Part shown: in pieces, positions 10,883 through 21,896 of the stretch
Layout: every line of letters begins with the position of its first letter
Numbering within the stretch: position 1 is the first letter of the stretch
DNA from: Poa pratensis
Taxonomy: Eukaryota; Streptophyta; Magnoliopsida; Poales; Poaceae
Reading direction: 5' to 3'
DNA: 64,000 bases
Assembly: GCA_947311845.1 (NCBI GenBank)
Contig: CAMZMU010000027.1
Coordinates: 72,396,184-72,460,183 of the forward strand
Notes under the pieces: generated by a model
Databases searched by the model: none
The model's input: the letters and a program-made list of their open reading frames with translations, nothing else
Told to the model about the DNA's origin: nothing
Program-made: the position numbers and the translations under genes

Positions 10883-13812
10883 CTTGGACATAAGATTGCT
10901 CTTTCTTCTAAGAATTCTCGTTGGCGGTACCTCTCCTTCAAATTTGGATATATGCTTTCCACAATCACCTTTTTTGGATCATTTCCTTCTTTCAGTAGTA
11001 TTTCACTTGGGATTTTTATTAATTCCTCACCTTCTGGTGATGTATTTTTTCCATCGCCAATATTGAGAATCCATTCTGCGAATTCTGCTACCCTTTGTTT
11101 CTCAGTTTCATCATCTGTCATGCTACTTAGTCGCATGTTCTTTGTTAGCTTCTGTATATGAAAGTGTTTCCAAAGATATGACCTTTTAATGGATGCAGTG
11201 ACTATGTTGTGTCTTCTTCCCTTTGGAATAACTGGCAGTATCTGGCGAAAGTCCCCACCTAGAACCACAGTCATTCCACCGAATGGTCTCTCACTGCTGT
11301 TCTCATTTTTATGCCTTAATATGTCCCTAAGAGTTCTGTCTAGTGCCTCGAAACATATCTTGTTTGCCATTGGAGCCTCATCCCATAGTATCAGTGATGT
11401 CTTATTTAACAGTTCTGCCAAGTGTGTACCTTGCTTAATGTCACATGTTGACTCTTCTGTAAGGATCACTGGGATGTGGAACCTTGAGTGAGCTGTTCTA
11501 CCTCCCTGTAGAAGGAGGGCTGCGATACCACATGACGCTACCGCTAGTACTATCTTGCCTTCTGAACGCAGTTTGGTTGTGATTGCCTTCCATAGGTAGG
11601 TCTTACCCGTCCCACCAGATCCATCCACAAATATTTGTTTCCCCAAATCTTTGTCGATTGATTCCATTATTGAATCAAAAGCAGTGAGTTGTTCGGAGTT
11701 AAGATTACCAAAGATCCTCAAGTGCTCCTCCTTCTGCTCTTGTTTGTTATAACTCATCTCTTCATTAAGCAGCCTGTTTCCAAGTTCCTTTATCTCCGAG
11801 GAATTTGGAAGATCTATTCCAGGATATTCATTAAGTGTCTTTCCAGCTTGTCTCATGAGCTTCTCTATTTCTACCAACGCGTGTCGTTGCTTCTGTGAAT
11901 CTGTTAGGCAAAGTGTAGGATAGTTCAATAGTTTTCTCTTTCTGTACTCCACGTCTTCGCTTAGAACTTCCCAGCATGATTCCCACATGAGTTTAGGACT
12001 TGTAACTTCGCAGTGGCATAGGATGGTTGTGAACAACTGTCTTAGCTGGTTTCCGGTCGCCCAATGTGATGCCTCTTTGATACAGTCAAGCCACTCTTTG
12101 TCGTCATCAAGAAATCCTAGTGCTTCGCAAGCTGCTTTGTATGATGTGTGTACAACTTCATTGACAGTTCTTATGTCTTCAAAAGATGTGCATCCTTTGA
12201 CAACGTTAAGTAGCATTCGCATGTAATATTTTTCACCACTTGCTGGATGGGCATAATATATCCTTCCAACTGATCTTCCTTTCTTCCTCTTGGTCCACTT
12301 TGTCTGTTTCTTATTCCATACCCATTTTGACGGGAATTCTGCATATGTTAGTTTTCTGGTTTCTTCACACATCTTGTTTGTCTCCATCCACTGTGTAAAT
12401 TTTATGATTCCTACTCTTTCTTTTCGTACAATCTTTGTTAAATCTGTAGAATCTGAGAAAATGACTTGTTGCTCATTCTGAAGGTGGAAAGGCAATCTTT
12501 CAACACAGGGATCTCGGAAGTGCATCTCAAACTGAAATATTCTCCAACATGCGTCGTTTCCTGATATATATGTGCATTCGAGGTACTTCCTGATTTCATC
12601 ATTTTCTATCATTGCTGTTGCCTGGTCATCACCTTTATTTATGTATTTAAAGAGGTATTTTATCGATAGAGACATGTTGCACACCTCCACATTTATGTGT
12701 GCTTCATACTTTACCAGTAGGTTTCTATTGTATGGGACAACATATCCGTTATCCAATTTAACACCTCCCTTCTCTATGTATCTTCCGTCCTCTCGCCTTC
12801 TATATACTGGGTATCCATCTTCATCGATGGTTGTATTGGTGTTCATCTTTCTTGGGAACTTTGTTGTACATCTGTTATCGACCATGCATGGCGATTTCGT
12901 GTTTGCTGCACCACATGGTCCGTGCATCATGAAGTTTCCAACAGCCTCATATCCTTCTGGATCGATATCCTTATCTGGGATCTCAGCACTGGTTATCTTG
13001 TCTACCCATGATGGATCTGGATTTTTATGTTTCTTCTCCTTCTTGTCAAGGAATATGACTATGTGAGCATGCGGGAGGCCTCTTTTCTGGAACTCTATTG
13101 TGTATATAACTGCAAATTTTATAAGTAAATGTTAGCTCACTTGCTATAGAAAGAAACTATAAGTTGTGATAAAGTAAGTAGATGTACTTGCGAGTGTTTT
13201 TCCGAAGTATTCCCTTTCTCTTATGTCTTTCATGAACTCCTTCAGCTTTATGTGGAACACTCGGTCAACAATATCCGGTCTCTCCCATGCTGTTTGCCCT
13301 ACTTCATTTAGCATATATTGAATCTCTGGCCAAGATGCGTTGCACGTGAATGTCACAAATAGGTCCGGGTATCCAGCCCAGCGGCATATTGCCATGGCAT
13401 CTTGGAAGTTTTGTGCTTTGTATCTTGGGCTATCTGTGACGCTAGATGGCAGTAGTATTCTCTTTCCTACTTGGTCAGCCCTTGTATCTCCTCTCTCTAT
13501 TGCGTCTTGCAAGCCTGCATATAGTTCCGTCCTTAGGGTTCCTTGATGTCTTCTGATCCACTCTAGCCTGTACTGCAAAATGCATGCAAGGGCATCCACG
13601 ATGTACTGTAATGTAAGCTTTTCACAGATGAGCAAGTGCATCGATTGATTAGTACGCTGTTGTAGACGGTACGCATAGTATTCCAACATTGTGACATTCT
13701 TCCTCTTGAATTCTCTTCCTTGTCTTAATATGTAAGGTATATTTTCTCTGTACCCATCTTCTCCATAGGGAAATAGTAGTGGATATTCAGATGTGTTATT
13801 GTACACATGCAT

Positions 13813-14010
13813 ACCATATAAATATAATATTTGTTATGCATGTGTTATTGTAAAGTTGTAATTTAATTCAGATGTTTTGAATAATTATGTGTATGAATAT
13901 TTATTTATATGCACACAACTATTTTAAACGTGTTTTGCTATGCACAACTATGCTACAAAATACTAAATAATAACAAAAAACAGAATAAAAAAACAAAACA
14001 GAAAATTTTA
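13813..14010. other. Junction between truncated Helitron and truncated CACTA
   Basis: AT-rich sequence where neither the Helitron 5' end (TC...) nor the CACTA left end (CACTA...) is present. A 13 bp direct repeat atgtgttattgta lies at 13791-13803 and 13840-13852, spanning the point where Rep coding sequence stops. This looks like a deletion or rejoining scar. Confidence 0.5.
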
Positions 14011-14882
14011 AAACATACCGCTGGCGGACAAAGCTCTCCGTCCGACAGCGGTAACCATATACCGCTGGCGGACACCTGGCCCGTCCGCTAGCGGTAAGTG
14101 TGGCCAGCCCACTTACCGGCCTGTCAGGCCCCTCTTTTTCCAGTTTCCCCCACCCGCGCCCTCCTCTCTAACCCTAACCCCGTGCCGCCGCCCCGACGCC
14201 CCGGTCTCCAACCCGCCCCGCCGCCCACATTCGCCGCCGCCGTCGACCGCCGCCCCACCCCGCGCCGCCCGATTCGCCGCCCCGCGCCGCCCCGACTCGC
14301 CTCCCCGCGCCGCCCCGACTCGCCGCCCCACCCTGCGCCGCCCCGATTCGTTGCCCCTACTCGCCGCCTCCCCGACCGCCGTCGTCGCCGTCCTACTCCT
14401 CCACGCCGCCGCGCCCCTCCCGGTGAGCTCACCCGCCGCCTCCTCCCTCCCCTCCCACCCGTTAACCTCCGTGCACGGAAGGTGTTTGTTGAAATGGCAC
14501 TATTATTTTTTGCCCCTTATTTGTGAAATGACCTATTGTTAGTGGTGACAGTATGAAGTATGCAAGTGAATATGGTTGCGCATGTGATTCGGTGGTGGTT
14601 GCGGATGTGATTCGGCAAAATGTTTGGTGGTTGTGACCAAAATTTTGGTGGTTGTGATCAATATAAAATGTTTGCAGGTACCCTCGAGTCCCTTGAGATT
14701 GTCGGAACGTTGATTAGCTTCCGTTTCGGCAAATTCGTGTACTCCATATCTCGTAATTGTAGCAAAGGTCATGCCAAAAAATTTCGTTAATTTTGGCATG
14801 ACTATTTCAATAAACTTAGCCTCATGGGTATCTTAGTATTTTCTCGTTATACTAAAGTTCGACTTTTCTCGTTAGTGTGAAC

Positions 14883-16359
14883 ATGGCGGACAACGACGAG
14901 GCCGGCGGTTCTCATATACAAGACGAGGATCCGATGCGGGCGTTCATCGAGAATGAACTCACAAATACCTTCAAATCCATGTTTCCTACCGTCCGTGAGT
15001 TTGTTGGGACTTGGATGAAGGGAGGCCAAGTAGGACCTCCCCCCATGATCGCCTACGGGTGCGGCGACTCTATCACCAATTTGGTTCCTATCTTGCCAAA
15101 TCATGGGACGCCAGAAGATGCGCCGGTGAACAAGACTAAGAAGGCACGTAAAAGATACAAGAAAACAAAATTGGACGACTCCACCGTCCCACCGGAGCAG
15201 GGGGGGACTGATTCCCGGTTTGTGGACAGGATACCCATCAAGGACTGGCATAAGATGCATCACTTGGGTAGATCGATCCTGCCGGCGGATCGTGTCAAAC
15301 AGTTGAGAGGACATTTGTTGGACCTACATGAGGTTGTTCTTGTTGTGGATAGGAAACTTCTCGACCAAGAAGCTCCAACATATCCCCTTTTCATTGCAAA
15401 GGTACCAGACCGGTTGGGCTTTGTCAGGGAAAATGGCACAGACCTACTCATTGTGAGATTTGATGATATCTTCGCAGTGTACCATAGTCTTCCGCTCCAC
15501 CCATCCATAGTTCGTCTTGTTGCGCTCGAAATGGCGCACCAAATCAAAATGGAGAATACCCCCGGCATCGTGATGGTTGACCCCTACTACATGCAAGAAA
15601 TGTTCGTGAACAACCCTGAGGGTAGGAAATCCGCGACCGGTTATCTCCAAAAGCTCTTCCTTGACAATGCGTCGAGCCCGCCGTACTCATTTCTCTTGCC
15701 TTATTTTCCCGAGTAAGTCATGCCTACCTGTCATAACATGCTTCCACAGATTTCCATCGTTGAATTTGCGTCTACAATGGTGATTGCGCAGAAACAAACA
15801 CGGCACCCTCATCCACTTGGACATGGAACGCTTAGCTGCCTTCTATCTCGATAGCGGGGATCGCCATGAAGACAGGGCGGAGTCTAAGCGGGACTACACC
15901 GACATCAAGATTGTTCTGAATAATGCTCTCAACGGCTACGCCATGAAGGGTGGCCCGATTTTAAAAACAAGAAAGTCAGAGGATGGAAGGTTTAGATTCG
16001 CGCACAGAACGTATTTCCCCTGCATGAAGCAGGATTCAAGTAGTTGCATGGAGTCATGGTACCTACTCTATCAAATGAGGTGGTTTTTAAAGTTTCAACG
16101 ACGAGGCCAATTTATTTCTCGTGATTTCAACGCATGGGTAGCAAGACTAAAGGACTCCGCTGATTATGTTATCAGAGCCGAGTTCCGATACATTCAGAAC
16201 ATGATCGCGCGAATCATCATGTGTGACGTCCTAGATCAAGATGGACAATTCTACTACAGCTTACAACCACCAGCTAATGCCGATGTAGAAAGGCGCTTAA
16301 GCTATTCGGGTGATCACAGGCCATTCAACTTGTTAAATGGTTGTGAACCGTTCCTGTAG
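14883..16359 (+). CDS. Ulp1-like (C48) cysteine protease of CACTA element 1
   Basis: Two exons, 14883-15712 and 15792-16359, joined across a GTAAGT...GCAG intron, give 465 residues with no stop. The ATG starting MADNDEAGG is preceded by untranslated GC-rich sequence. The C-terminal third has the Ulp1/C48 arrangement: catalytic His in KHGTLIHLDME (about residue 280), Asp in FYLDSGD, and Gln/Cys in MKQDSSSCMESWY (about residue 360). Ulp1 proteases process or remove SUMO-like modifiers. The usual HW pair is HG here, so activity is uncertain. The N-terminal half is charged (lysine-rich at about residues 95-110) and unassigned. Transposon-carried Ulp1-like genes are known in grasses; its role in this element is not known. 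Confidence 0.82.
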
Positions 16360-16545
16360 ATACCGGAGAGAAGGTGATCGAGGAACAAATCTTTATTCTG
16401 TCTTATGTACACAACTCGTTAGATGCATGCATGCTTAGTTAATTTTTTGTTTGCTTTAATCTTTCTTCTCTCTTATGTACACAAATCTTTTTTCTTACAA
16501 CTCTTATTTGACTTATAATTTTATATGCATCTTGTGTACAGAGAA

Positions 16546-16905
16546 ATGGGGAAGTGGTATGTGGTGTACAAAGGTCGTGTTCCAGGAGTCTATGAAAAGT
16601 GGGAAGACTGTAAAAAGCAAGTGAACGAGTTCAAAGATAACAGCCACAAGAGCTACAAGACTAAAGCGGAGGCGGAAGCTAGGTATGCCAACCATCTACT
16701 TGAGGAAGAAAAGACGAACCGGATGATGAAGTCCAACATCATCGTGAACAACCACAACATTTACGAAAGTAAAGCGGAGACAGAAGCTAGATATTTGCAT
16801 CACCTGCTTGCGGAAGAGAGGAAGAACCGGATGAAGTCCAACTTCATCGTGATCCCCTTCTTACTCATCATTATTGGCATTCTCTTGTATAAGATTGTGG
16901 TTTAG
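16546..16905 (+). CDS. Viroplasmin-domain (RNase H1 N-terminal type) tail-anchored protein
   Basis: From the ATG at 16546 the protein has 119 residues. Residues 2-50 (GKWYVVYKGRVPGVYEKW ... KSYKTKAEAEARY) match the caulimovirus viroplasmin/RNase H1 N-terminal fold, which binds RNA-DNA hybrids in RNase H1. The KAEAEARY/KAETEARY segment is duplicated, followed by charged helices. The last 20 residues (IPFLLIIIGILLYKIVV) form a single hydrophobic segment at the C terminus, predicting a tail-anchored membrane protein. The sequence just before the ATG (cttgtgtacag) could be a splice acceptor, so this may be a further exon of the upstream gene. Function in transposition is unknown. Confidence 0.78.
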   Translation: MGKWYVVYKGRVPGVYEKWEDCKKQVNEFKDNSHKSYKTKAEAEARYANHLLEEEKTNRMMKSNIIVNNHNIYESKAETEARYLHHLLAEERKNRMKSNFIVIPFLLIIIGILLYKIVV

Positions 16906-17104
16906 ATGACAGTAGTAATCCATTTGGAAAATTTCCGTGTATGAATCTATCGACATGTATTCGTGTATGACAACTTTTCACGTGTTTGTATGTGGAAATT
17001 TCTATGTTATTATCATTTTCGTCGCTTGTACCTCAATATCCTGTATTTATATTTGATATACTGCTAGAATACGTTATTTAAAAAAACAAAAAATACCACG
17101 AAAA

Positions 17105-17409
17105 TGTACCGCTGGCGGACACAGAGGCGTACCGCTGACGGACAGCGCTCTCAGAACTCCAACCAGCAAGGCGTACCGCTGGCGGCCGAGGTATCTTAGC
17201 GCTGGCGGCCGAGGCTGCACGCCAGCGATGACAAACCTCGCGTTGGCGGGCAGAAATTGTGCCCGCCAGCGGTAACGAGCCTTACCGCTGGCGGACGGCC
17301 GCCCGCTAGCGGTAGAAAATTACCACTGGCGTAATCACCGCTGGCGGGCGCCCTCCCGGCAGCAGTAGGCCATTTCCGTCCGCCAGCGGTAAGCCTTTTC
17401 CTACTAGTG
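17105..17409. repeat. CACTA 1 right subterminal repeats
   Basis: About ten copies, direct and inverted, of accgctggcgg (variants accgctgacgg, gcgctggcggcc, cgccagcggtaa) are packed next to the terminus. In En/Spm-type elements such arrays bind the element-encoded TNPA protein. They are GC-rich against the AT-rich surroundings. Confidence 0.85.
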
Positions 17410-17412
17410 CAT

Positions 17413-18021
17413 CTTGAATGATTAAACTTTAATGTGAAATCAAATATGAGTAGTGTGCTTGACAAAGTAAAGGTTGGATGTCTCATGCCCCTTGAATACA
17501 AGTACCTACACCATGAGTTACTCAATGTGGGAAACAAAACTAGTTCAAGTTATATATCATTGTAAGTAATAATAGTATCATCAAGAGTATCAACTGGGGT
17601 ACCTCTTGTCCCAGGATATGGAAAAAACTCATATCAAAATGACAAGACAAACAAACAAGATGAACAACCTCAACACCCTTTTTATTTTCCATTGGAATAG
17701 CTTATTATTATAAGGTGTATCACAGACGGTTCACCATAGCATGTAATTAAATTTCCACCATGAATGATGCATGACATAGATTAGTGGCCCAGTCACCTCT
17801 TTAACCATTTATACAAACTCATTTAAACTACTTCATTTCCACCTCATTTCACCATGATAGGCATCCATAGACAAAAGTACATGATATCAACTAAATGATG
17901 AAGGAGCATGTTGAAAGTTTTGCATGTGACAGCACATATGGGCTAACTCCCAACCACGGACATTTATCAAGCCAAGAATATCATAATCTTAATCACAATA
18001 GGTCATGTTTTATTTATGCAA
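17413..18021. other. AT-rich sequence between CACTA 1 and MULE, no gene
   Basis: No coding frame or repeat structure was recognised. Removing the MULE makes it contiguous with 25639-26928, so the two are one older segment. It is probably the non-coding 3' part of the minus-strand gypsy element whose gag-protease region starts at 26938. That link rests on position and orientation only. Confidence 0.5.
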
Positions 18022-18204
18022 TAAAAATAAGGGATTTTTATTTCTGTGCCCCTGGTTCCTTAGTTGTGCTCACATTTCCCCATGAGCTTAGCTTGTGCTC
18101 ACTTTTTCCCACTCCCTTGTGTGAAACCTTGGGAAATGCTCATGGCGGAGGATGTCGTCGGGTCAAGGGTTTGACCGTTAACTGGGTAACTAGTGGGGCC
18201 GCGC

Positions 18205-18336
18205 TGGACTGTGTCGCCCGTTGGACCTGACAAGTGGGGCCGCGTTGTAAGGTGACACTGGTTTGGACTGTGTCGCCCGTTGGACCTGACAAGTGGGGTC
18301 GCGTTGTAAGGTGACACTGGTTTGACCGTTGGGCCG
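18205..18336. repeat. MULE left subterminal tandem duplication
   Basis: Two copies of about 65 bp, each holding ggactgtgtcgcccgttgg, acctgacaagtggggycgcg and ttgtaaggtgacactggttt. They lie just inside the left TIR and have no coding content. Confidence 0.85.
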
Positions 18337-19640
18337 TGGTTCCGCTGGACTGTTGGGCCTGTGCTTAGCGTCGCCGTAGCCTATTATGCATTCACCGCTG
18401 CGCACTGCCCCGATATAGGCCTGCTATGCATGCTCCGCTGCACGACGTGCCTGCATGCATGCGCCGATGCGCGCCGCCACGACGCGCCACGCCGCCACGA
18501 TGCGCCACGGACGCAGCTTTGCTACATGCTCTCAACCACGATGCAGCCATGGACGCAGCTTTGCTGCATGCTCGCAGCGACGATGCAGCCACGGACGCGA
18601 TGCGACGATGCAGCTACGGACGCCGGGACAGTCGCTGCCACGACGCGACGCATGCAGGGACAGTCGCTGCCGCGCCGCTCATCAGCCACGATGCAGCCAC
18701 GAACGCAGACACGGTCGAGCCGCGCATCCACGTACGCAGAGACGGTCGCTGCCACTGGTTCATCTCTTCTCGCACGCATCTCCGCGTTTAAGAGCGTTGC
18801 ATCGTCTCAGCCTTTTCGGTCTAGTCGCATCGATTCAGAGGAGCCATGAAAGCGTGGCATACCGATCGTTTGAACGCAACAAGCACACGGCCATGAGAGC
18901 GGCATCGTTTTAGCTTTCTCGACCGTGGTGCATCGTTTCAGCAGCCCGTGTGTACATGGATGGCGAATTAAAGCAAAGCCGAGGCATACCGATCGACAAG
19001 CCGTGCCGGTTCGTAGCAACACGGCTCATCCCTATTTATACCCCCCAACCCTCTATCTCTTCTCCACAACTTCTATCTGTACCGCCCCTTCTCTTCTTCA
19101 CCCTACTCGAAAGCACTCTCGAAGCATAGCTAGGCGAGGACAGGATGCAGTACAACGCACCCACCTTCCTCTTGCCACCCACCGTGCCGGAGAGGCGGTA
19201 CCCAGCCGGAGTCGTCGTCGAGTGTGAGCTCCGCGTGTAGGCGATCTCGCCATGGAGGGGTCCTCGTGAGCTTGCCGAGGGGTTTCTCTGTGCGGGCTAT
19301 CACCACCTCCCGGTGGGCTCGGAGAGGATGTTCCGCCTCGAGGAACTGCGTCCATACACCGGCGCGAGGACGACAGGCTACCGCGCCATCTTCGTCAACC
19401 GTTTTGATGCCTACTAACTGCTCGGCCAGGTGTTTTTCTGTGGGCAGGAGTTCATCGCATTCACCACGTACAACTTCTTCACCAACGTGGCGTCCATCTT
19501 CCCCAACGGCGACATCCACAGCCTCCCGTACTATCTCGGAGAGAACGTCCAGGAGGAGGAGCAGCGAAGACGGTGCTAAAGGCATGCATCATGCCGGTTG
19601 TCATGAAGATGGAGTTCCCCTAGTGTGTTAGGTCTCGTGA
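18337..19640 (+). other. GC-rich insert in MULE, possible captured gene fragment
   Basis: From 18450 to 18720 an imperfect repeat built on gatgcagccacggacgc recurs several times. From 19030 a TATA-like ctatttata is followed about 120 bp later by a possible leader. Between 19430 and 19580 one plus frame reads FFCGQEFIAFTTYNFFTN, then SIFPNGDIHSLPYYLGE, before a stop. This looks like protein-coding sequence with upstream stop codons, as in Pack-MULE captures, but I do not recognise the family. The base composition is unlike the rest of the MULE. Confidence 0.4.
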
Positions 19641-19917
19641 TGGACCAGCCCAACCTAGCTTGGCCCTATCGATTTGGGCCCAAGAACTCATTATACTTTT
19701 TTTTCATTTGCGCTACGTGTTGTCTGACGAAACTAAAAGTGTCAAGAACAGATGTTAAGCAAGAGAACACCAGATCGACACAGAGAATGATGGTAAGCAA
19801 TAATTAACTGACGAAACTGATGTTAAGTAACAATTAACTGATACAGACCCAGTTTAAGCAACACAAGAGCACCAGATCCACACTAATAACATCACCAGAT
19901 CCACACTAATAACATCT

Positions 19918-20416
19918 CTAACGACTGACGACTAGCAAGTAAGCAAATCCTAGAGCAATTACACAAAAGTAAAATCCTAAAGCTATGAGATTCAACTGCT
20001 TCTTCAATTCGGTCAGCTGCCTCAAGTTCTTGTTCATCTTCTTTAGTCCCCCTTCAGATCCGCATCCCCAACTGTCGGAGCAGCACTGTCGGGCAGATTG
20101 AGATCCCGGGTTGCGACACCATTGAAAGGAATCGAGGCCCGCCCTTTAAGCCAGAGAACATAGTCATCTAGCCATTTGAAATGGTTGCATTTCATCACAA
20201 TCTGAAACGAAAAGATGAACCCTAAATCTCAGATCCAAGGAAAAAGAATTCAAAGCAAAGAGAAAAAGAAATCAGAGCAAAATCATGAGATCTAACCTGC
20301 CCCTCTGGCTTGCTCTTGCATTTCACGAACTCTCACCCTAAGTTGCCATTCTTGTTCGACATTGAAGTCAACCGTACTAATGGCGCGGCGCGTTGGCAGT
20401 CAGGACATGACAACAT
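19918..20416 (-). pseudogene. GRF zinc-finger, coiled-coil, tail-anchored protein of the MULE
   Basis: Exon 1 (20416-20297, 40 codons) and exon 2 (from 20201) join through a GT...CAG intron. Exon 1 has MLSCPDCQRAAPLVRLTS and KNGNLG followed by an in-frame TGA and EFVKCKSKPEG. Exon 2 continues MKCNHFKWLDDYV. Together this is a GRF-type zinc finger, a nucleic-acid-binding fold. The printed frame stops at 20043. The adjacent frame continues with KKMNKNLRQLTELKKQ, then a hydrophobic segment (LNLIALGFYFCVIALGFAYL) ending LVVSR and a stop at 19918. The last step therefore looks like a 1 bp frameshift near 20047. Grass proteins with GRF, coiled coil and terminal membrane segment are common and usually annotated as host genes; here the gene sits inside a MULE as the partner of MURA. 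Confidence 0.8.
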
Positions 20417-20819
20417 GGGCACTGGACCATGCTAGGGCCACGAGGGGCGGGAGGCTGAACTAGAGAATGACATATCTCGTCGTCGGAGAAGAAGAATCGC
20501 TGCTCTGTGTGTGGGTGGGCGAGCTCGAGCTCCTCTGTGCGTGGGTGGAGAAGAATCGCAGAAGAAAGGGGAGACAATGGTGGGCGAGCTCGAGCTCCTC
20601 TGTTCGTGGGTGGAGAAGGAGGGTGGTTGGGGCCCACAATTGGTCGGACCCGCCTGTTTTCTGCGGCTAATCAGGTGCCTGGAACCAACCTCTCGCGGAT
20701 CGCCATCGGAATCCTTCTAGAAGACCGTATCTGAGGGCTGTCGTTTGGCGCCAGGGTTCGATCGGATGGTTAGGGTGCGACGCTAGGGTTTGATCAGATG
20801 TTGCGCTAGGGTTTCAAAT

Positions 20820-21570
20820 GACCATAAGTAATTCAAAAAAAATCAGAAAAATATGAATCTTTCACAGTTTATCGAGTTATAAGACATAGTAACTAGAAAA
20901 AATATAAAATTGTTTGAGGTCATTTTTCTGAAAAATAATTTTCAGACGAAAGTAAGCCCGTCAACGTTCAAATGAGCATAAGTAATTCAAAAAAAATCAA
21001 ATAAACATAAAACCAGCGCACAATGTTGTTATATGTGATATAGTTACTAGAAAAAAATATAAACATGGTTTATGGATATTGATTGAAAATTGTTTCCACA
21101 AAAGAGCTATCTTGTATAGAGTTGTTTAGAGTTCGAGAATAGAGTGATGGGCTCAAATGAGCATAAGTAATTAAAAAAAATCAAAAACATAAAACTAGCG
21201 CACAATGTTGTTATATGTGATATAGTTACTAGAAAAAAATATAAACATGGTTTATGGATAATTGATTGAAAATTGTTTCCACAAAAGTCTTATATAGAGT
21301 TGTTTAGAGTTCGAGAATAGAGTGATGGGTTCAAATGAGCATAATAATTCAAAAAAATATAAAACCAGTGCACAATGTTGTTATATGTGATATAGTTACT
21401 AGAAAAAATATAAACATGGTTTATGGATAATTGATTGAAAATTGTTTCCACAAAAGAGCTATCTTGTATAGAGTTGTTTAGAGTTCGAGAATAGAGTGAT
21501 GGTTCAAATGAGCATAAGTAATTCAAAAAAATCAAATACATATAAAACCAGCGCAATGTTGTTCCTCAAA
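20820..21570. repeat. AT-rich tandem repeats in MULE, about 175-185 bp units
   Basis: The phrase caaatgagcataagtaatt recurs at about 20970, 21153, 21331 (with a one-base gap) and 21506. Each is followed by ccagcgcacaatgttgttat and taaacatggtttatggat, except in the truncated last unit. About four units, decaying at both sides. Non-coding spacer between the two MULE genes. Confidence 0.85.
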
Positions 21571-21896
21571 ATTATTTGGATCATTTAGACAAGGTCGAAT
21601 TTTTCATGAATTACAAATGGGGGTGTTTACCCTAGCTTCGGACCTCATTTGAAGCACATTTCTCACGACTACACAAAAATGATCGAATTGATCATCTAAC
21701 ATGTATCATTGTAACATCACATCACAGAGCAAATGAATTCAATGGTGGTTTTGTAAAAGTTCAAATATGACCTCAAATTCAAATTTTGTCTCCAATTTGA
21801 ATTTGATCTCAAATTTCACATCAAAGTAAAAGTTTTCACAGATGACAACAGAAACCTTATTACAAATTCTAAAAGTTCAAAGTTTACAACTAGCAT

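Larger units (their letters stand above)
756..13812 (-). mobile_element. Outer autonomous-type Helitron, 3' end at 756, 5' end missing
   Basis: Read on the minus strand, the element ends with an 8 bp GC hairpin, a short spacer and CTAG, followed by host T (plus-strand A at 755). This is the diagnostic Helitron 3' terminus. Internal to it lie a tandem array of about 348 bp units (795-2250 and 6218-6868) and, on the same strand, a Rep/helicase gene (8409-13812). The array is split by a complete inner Helitron, and the helicase gene by a retroposon and a MITE. No TC-type 5' terminus was found before the CACTA element begins, and the Rep gene lacks its N-terminal part, so the element looks truncated near 13812. 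Assigning the 3' end and the gene to one element is inference from strand and order. Confidence 0.75.
8409..13812 (-). pseudogene. Helitron Rep/helicase (RepHel), truncated and interrupted
   Basis: The exon 13812-13188 carries the Helitron-like N domain (PYGEDG, YPDLFVTFTCNASWPEI). An intron (13187-13110) leads to the Rep core with the HUH motif GLPHAHIVIFL and the tyrosine motif IKYLFKYINKG. A Pif1-type helicase follows: Walker A GSGGTGKT, Walker B DEAP, then GGDFRQILPVIPKG. Its C-terminal part lies at 10531-10099 (GLPVMLLRN, INKSQGQ) and 8580-8409 (GQLYVAFSRVTRRDGL, stop at 8409-8411). The enzyme nicks and joins the transposon ends and unwinds DNA for rolling-circle transposition. The 341 bp MITE and 1.49 kb retroposon interrupt the helicase half, and the region before HVYNNTSEYPLLF is missing, so the gene is dead. 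Apart from the insertions the frame is largely open, so inactivation looks recent. Confidence 0.93.
14011..17409 (+). mobile_element. CACTA element 1, right end intact, left end missing
   Basis: The right terminus reads ccttttcctactagtg and ends at 17409, i.e. an inverted CACTAGTAG. Subterminal repeats of the type accgctggcggac cluster at 14020-14100 and 17105-17400. Between them lie two open plus-strand genes (Ulp1-like protease and viroplasmin-domain protein) but no TNP2 transposase, so the element was probably non-autonomous. No CACTA left terminus was found upstream. The bases after the end are cat (17410-17412), so the 3 bp target duplication cannot be tested. Confidence 0.85.

Noticed and set aside
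14110..14526. 142-codon Pro/Arg-rich frame before the Ulp1-like gene
   Set aside because: Low-complexity GC-rich leader, with a possible splice donor (gtgagct near 14421); more likely 5' UTR than protein.
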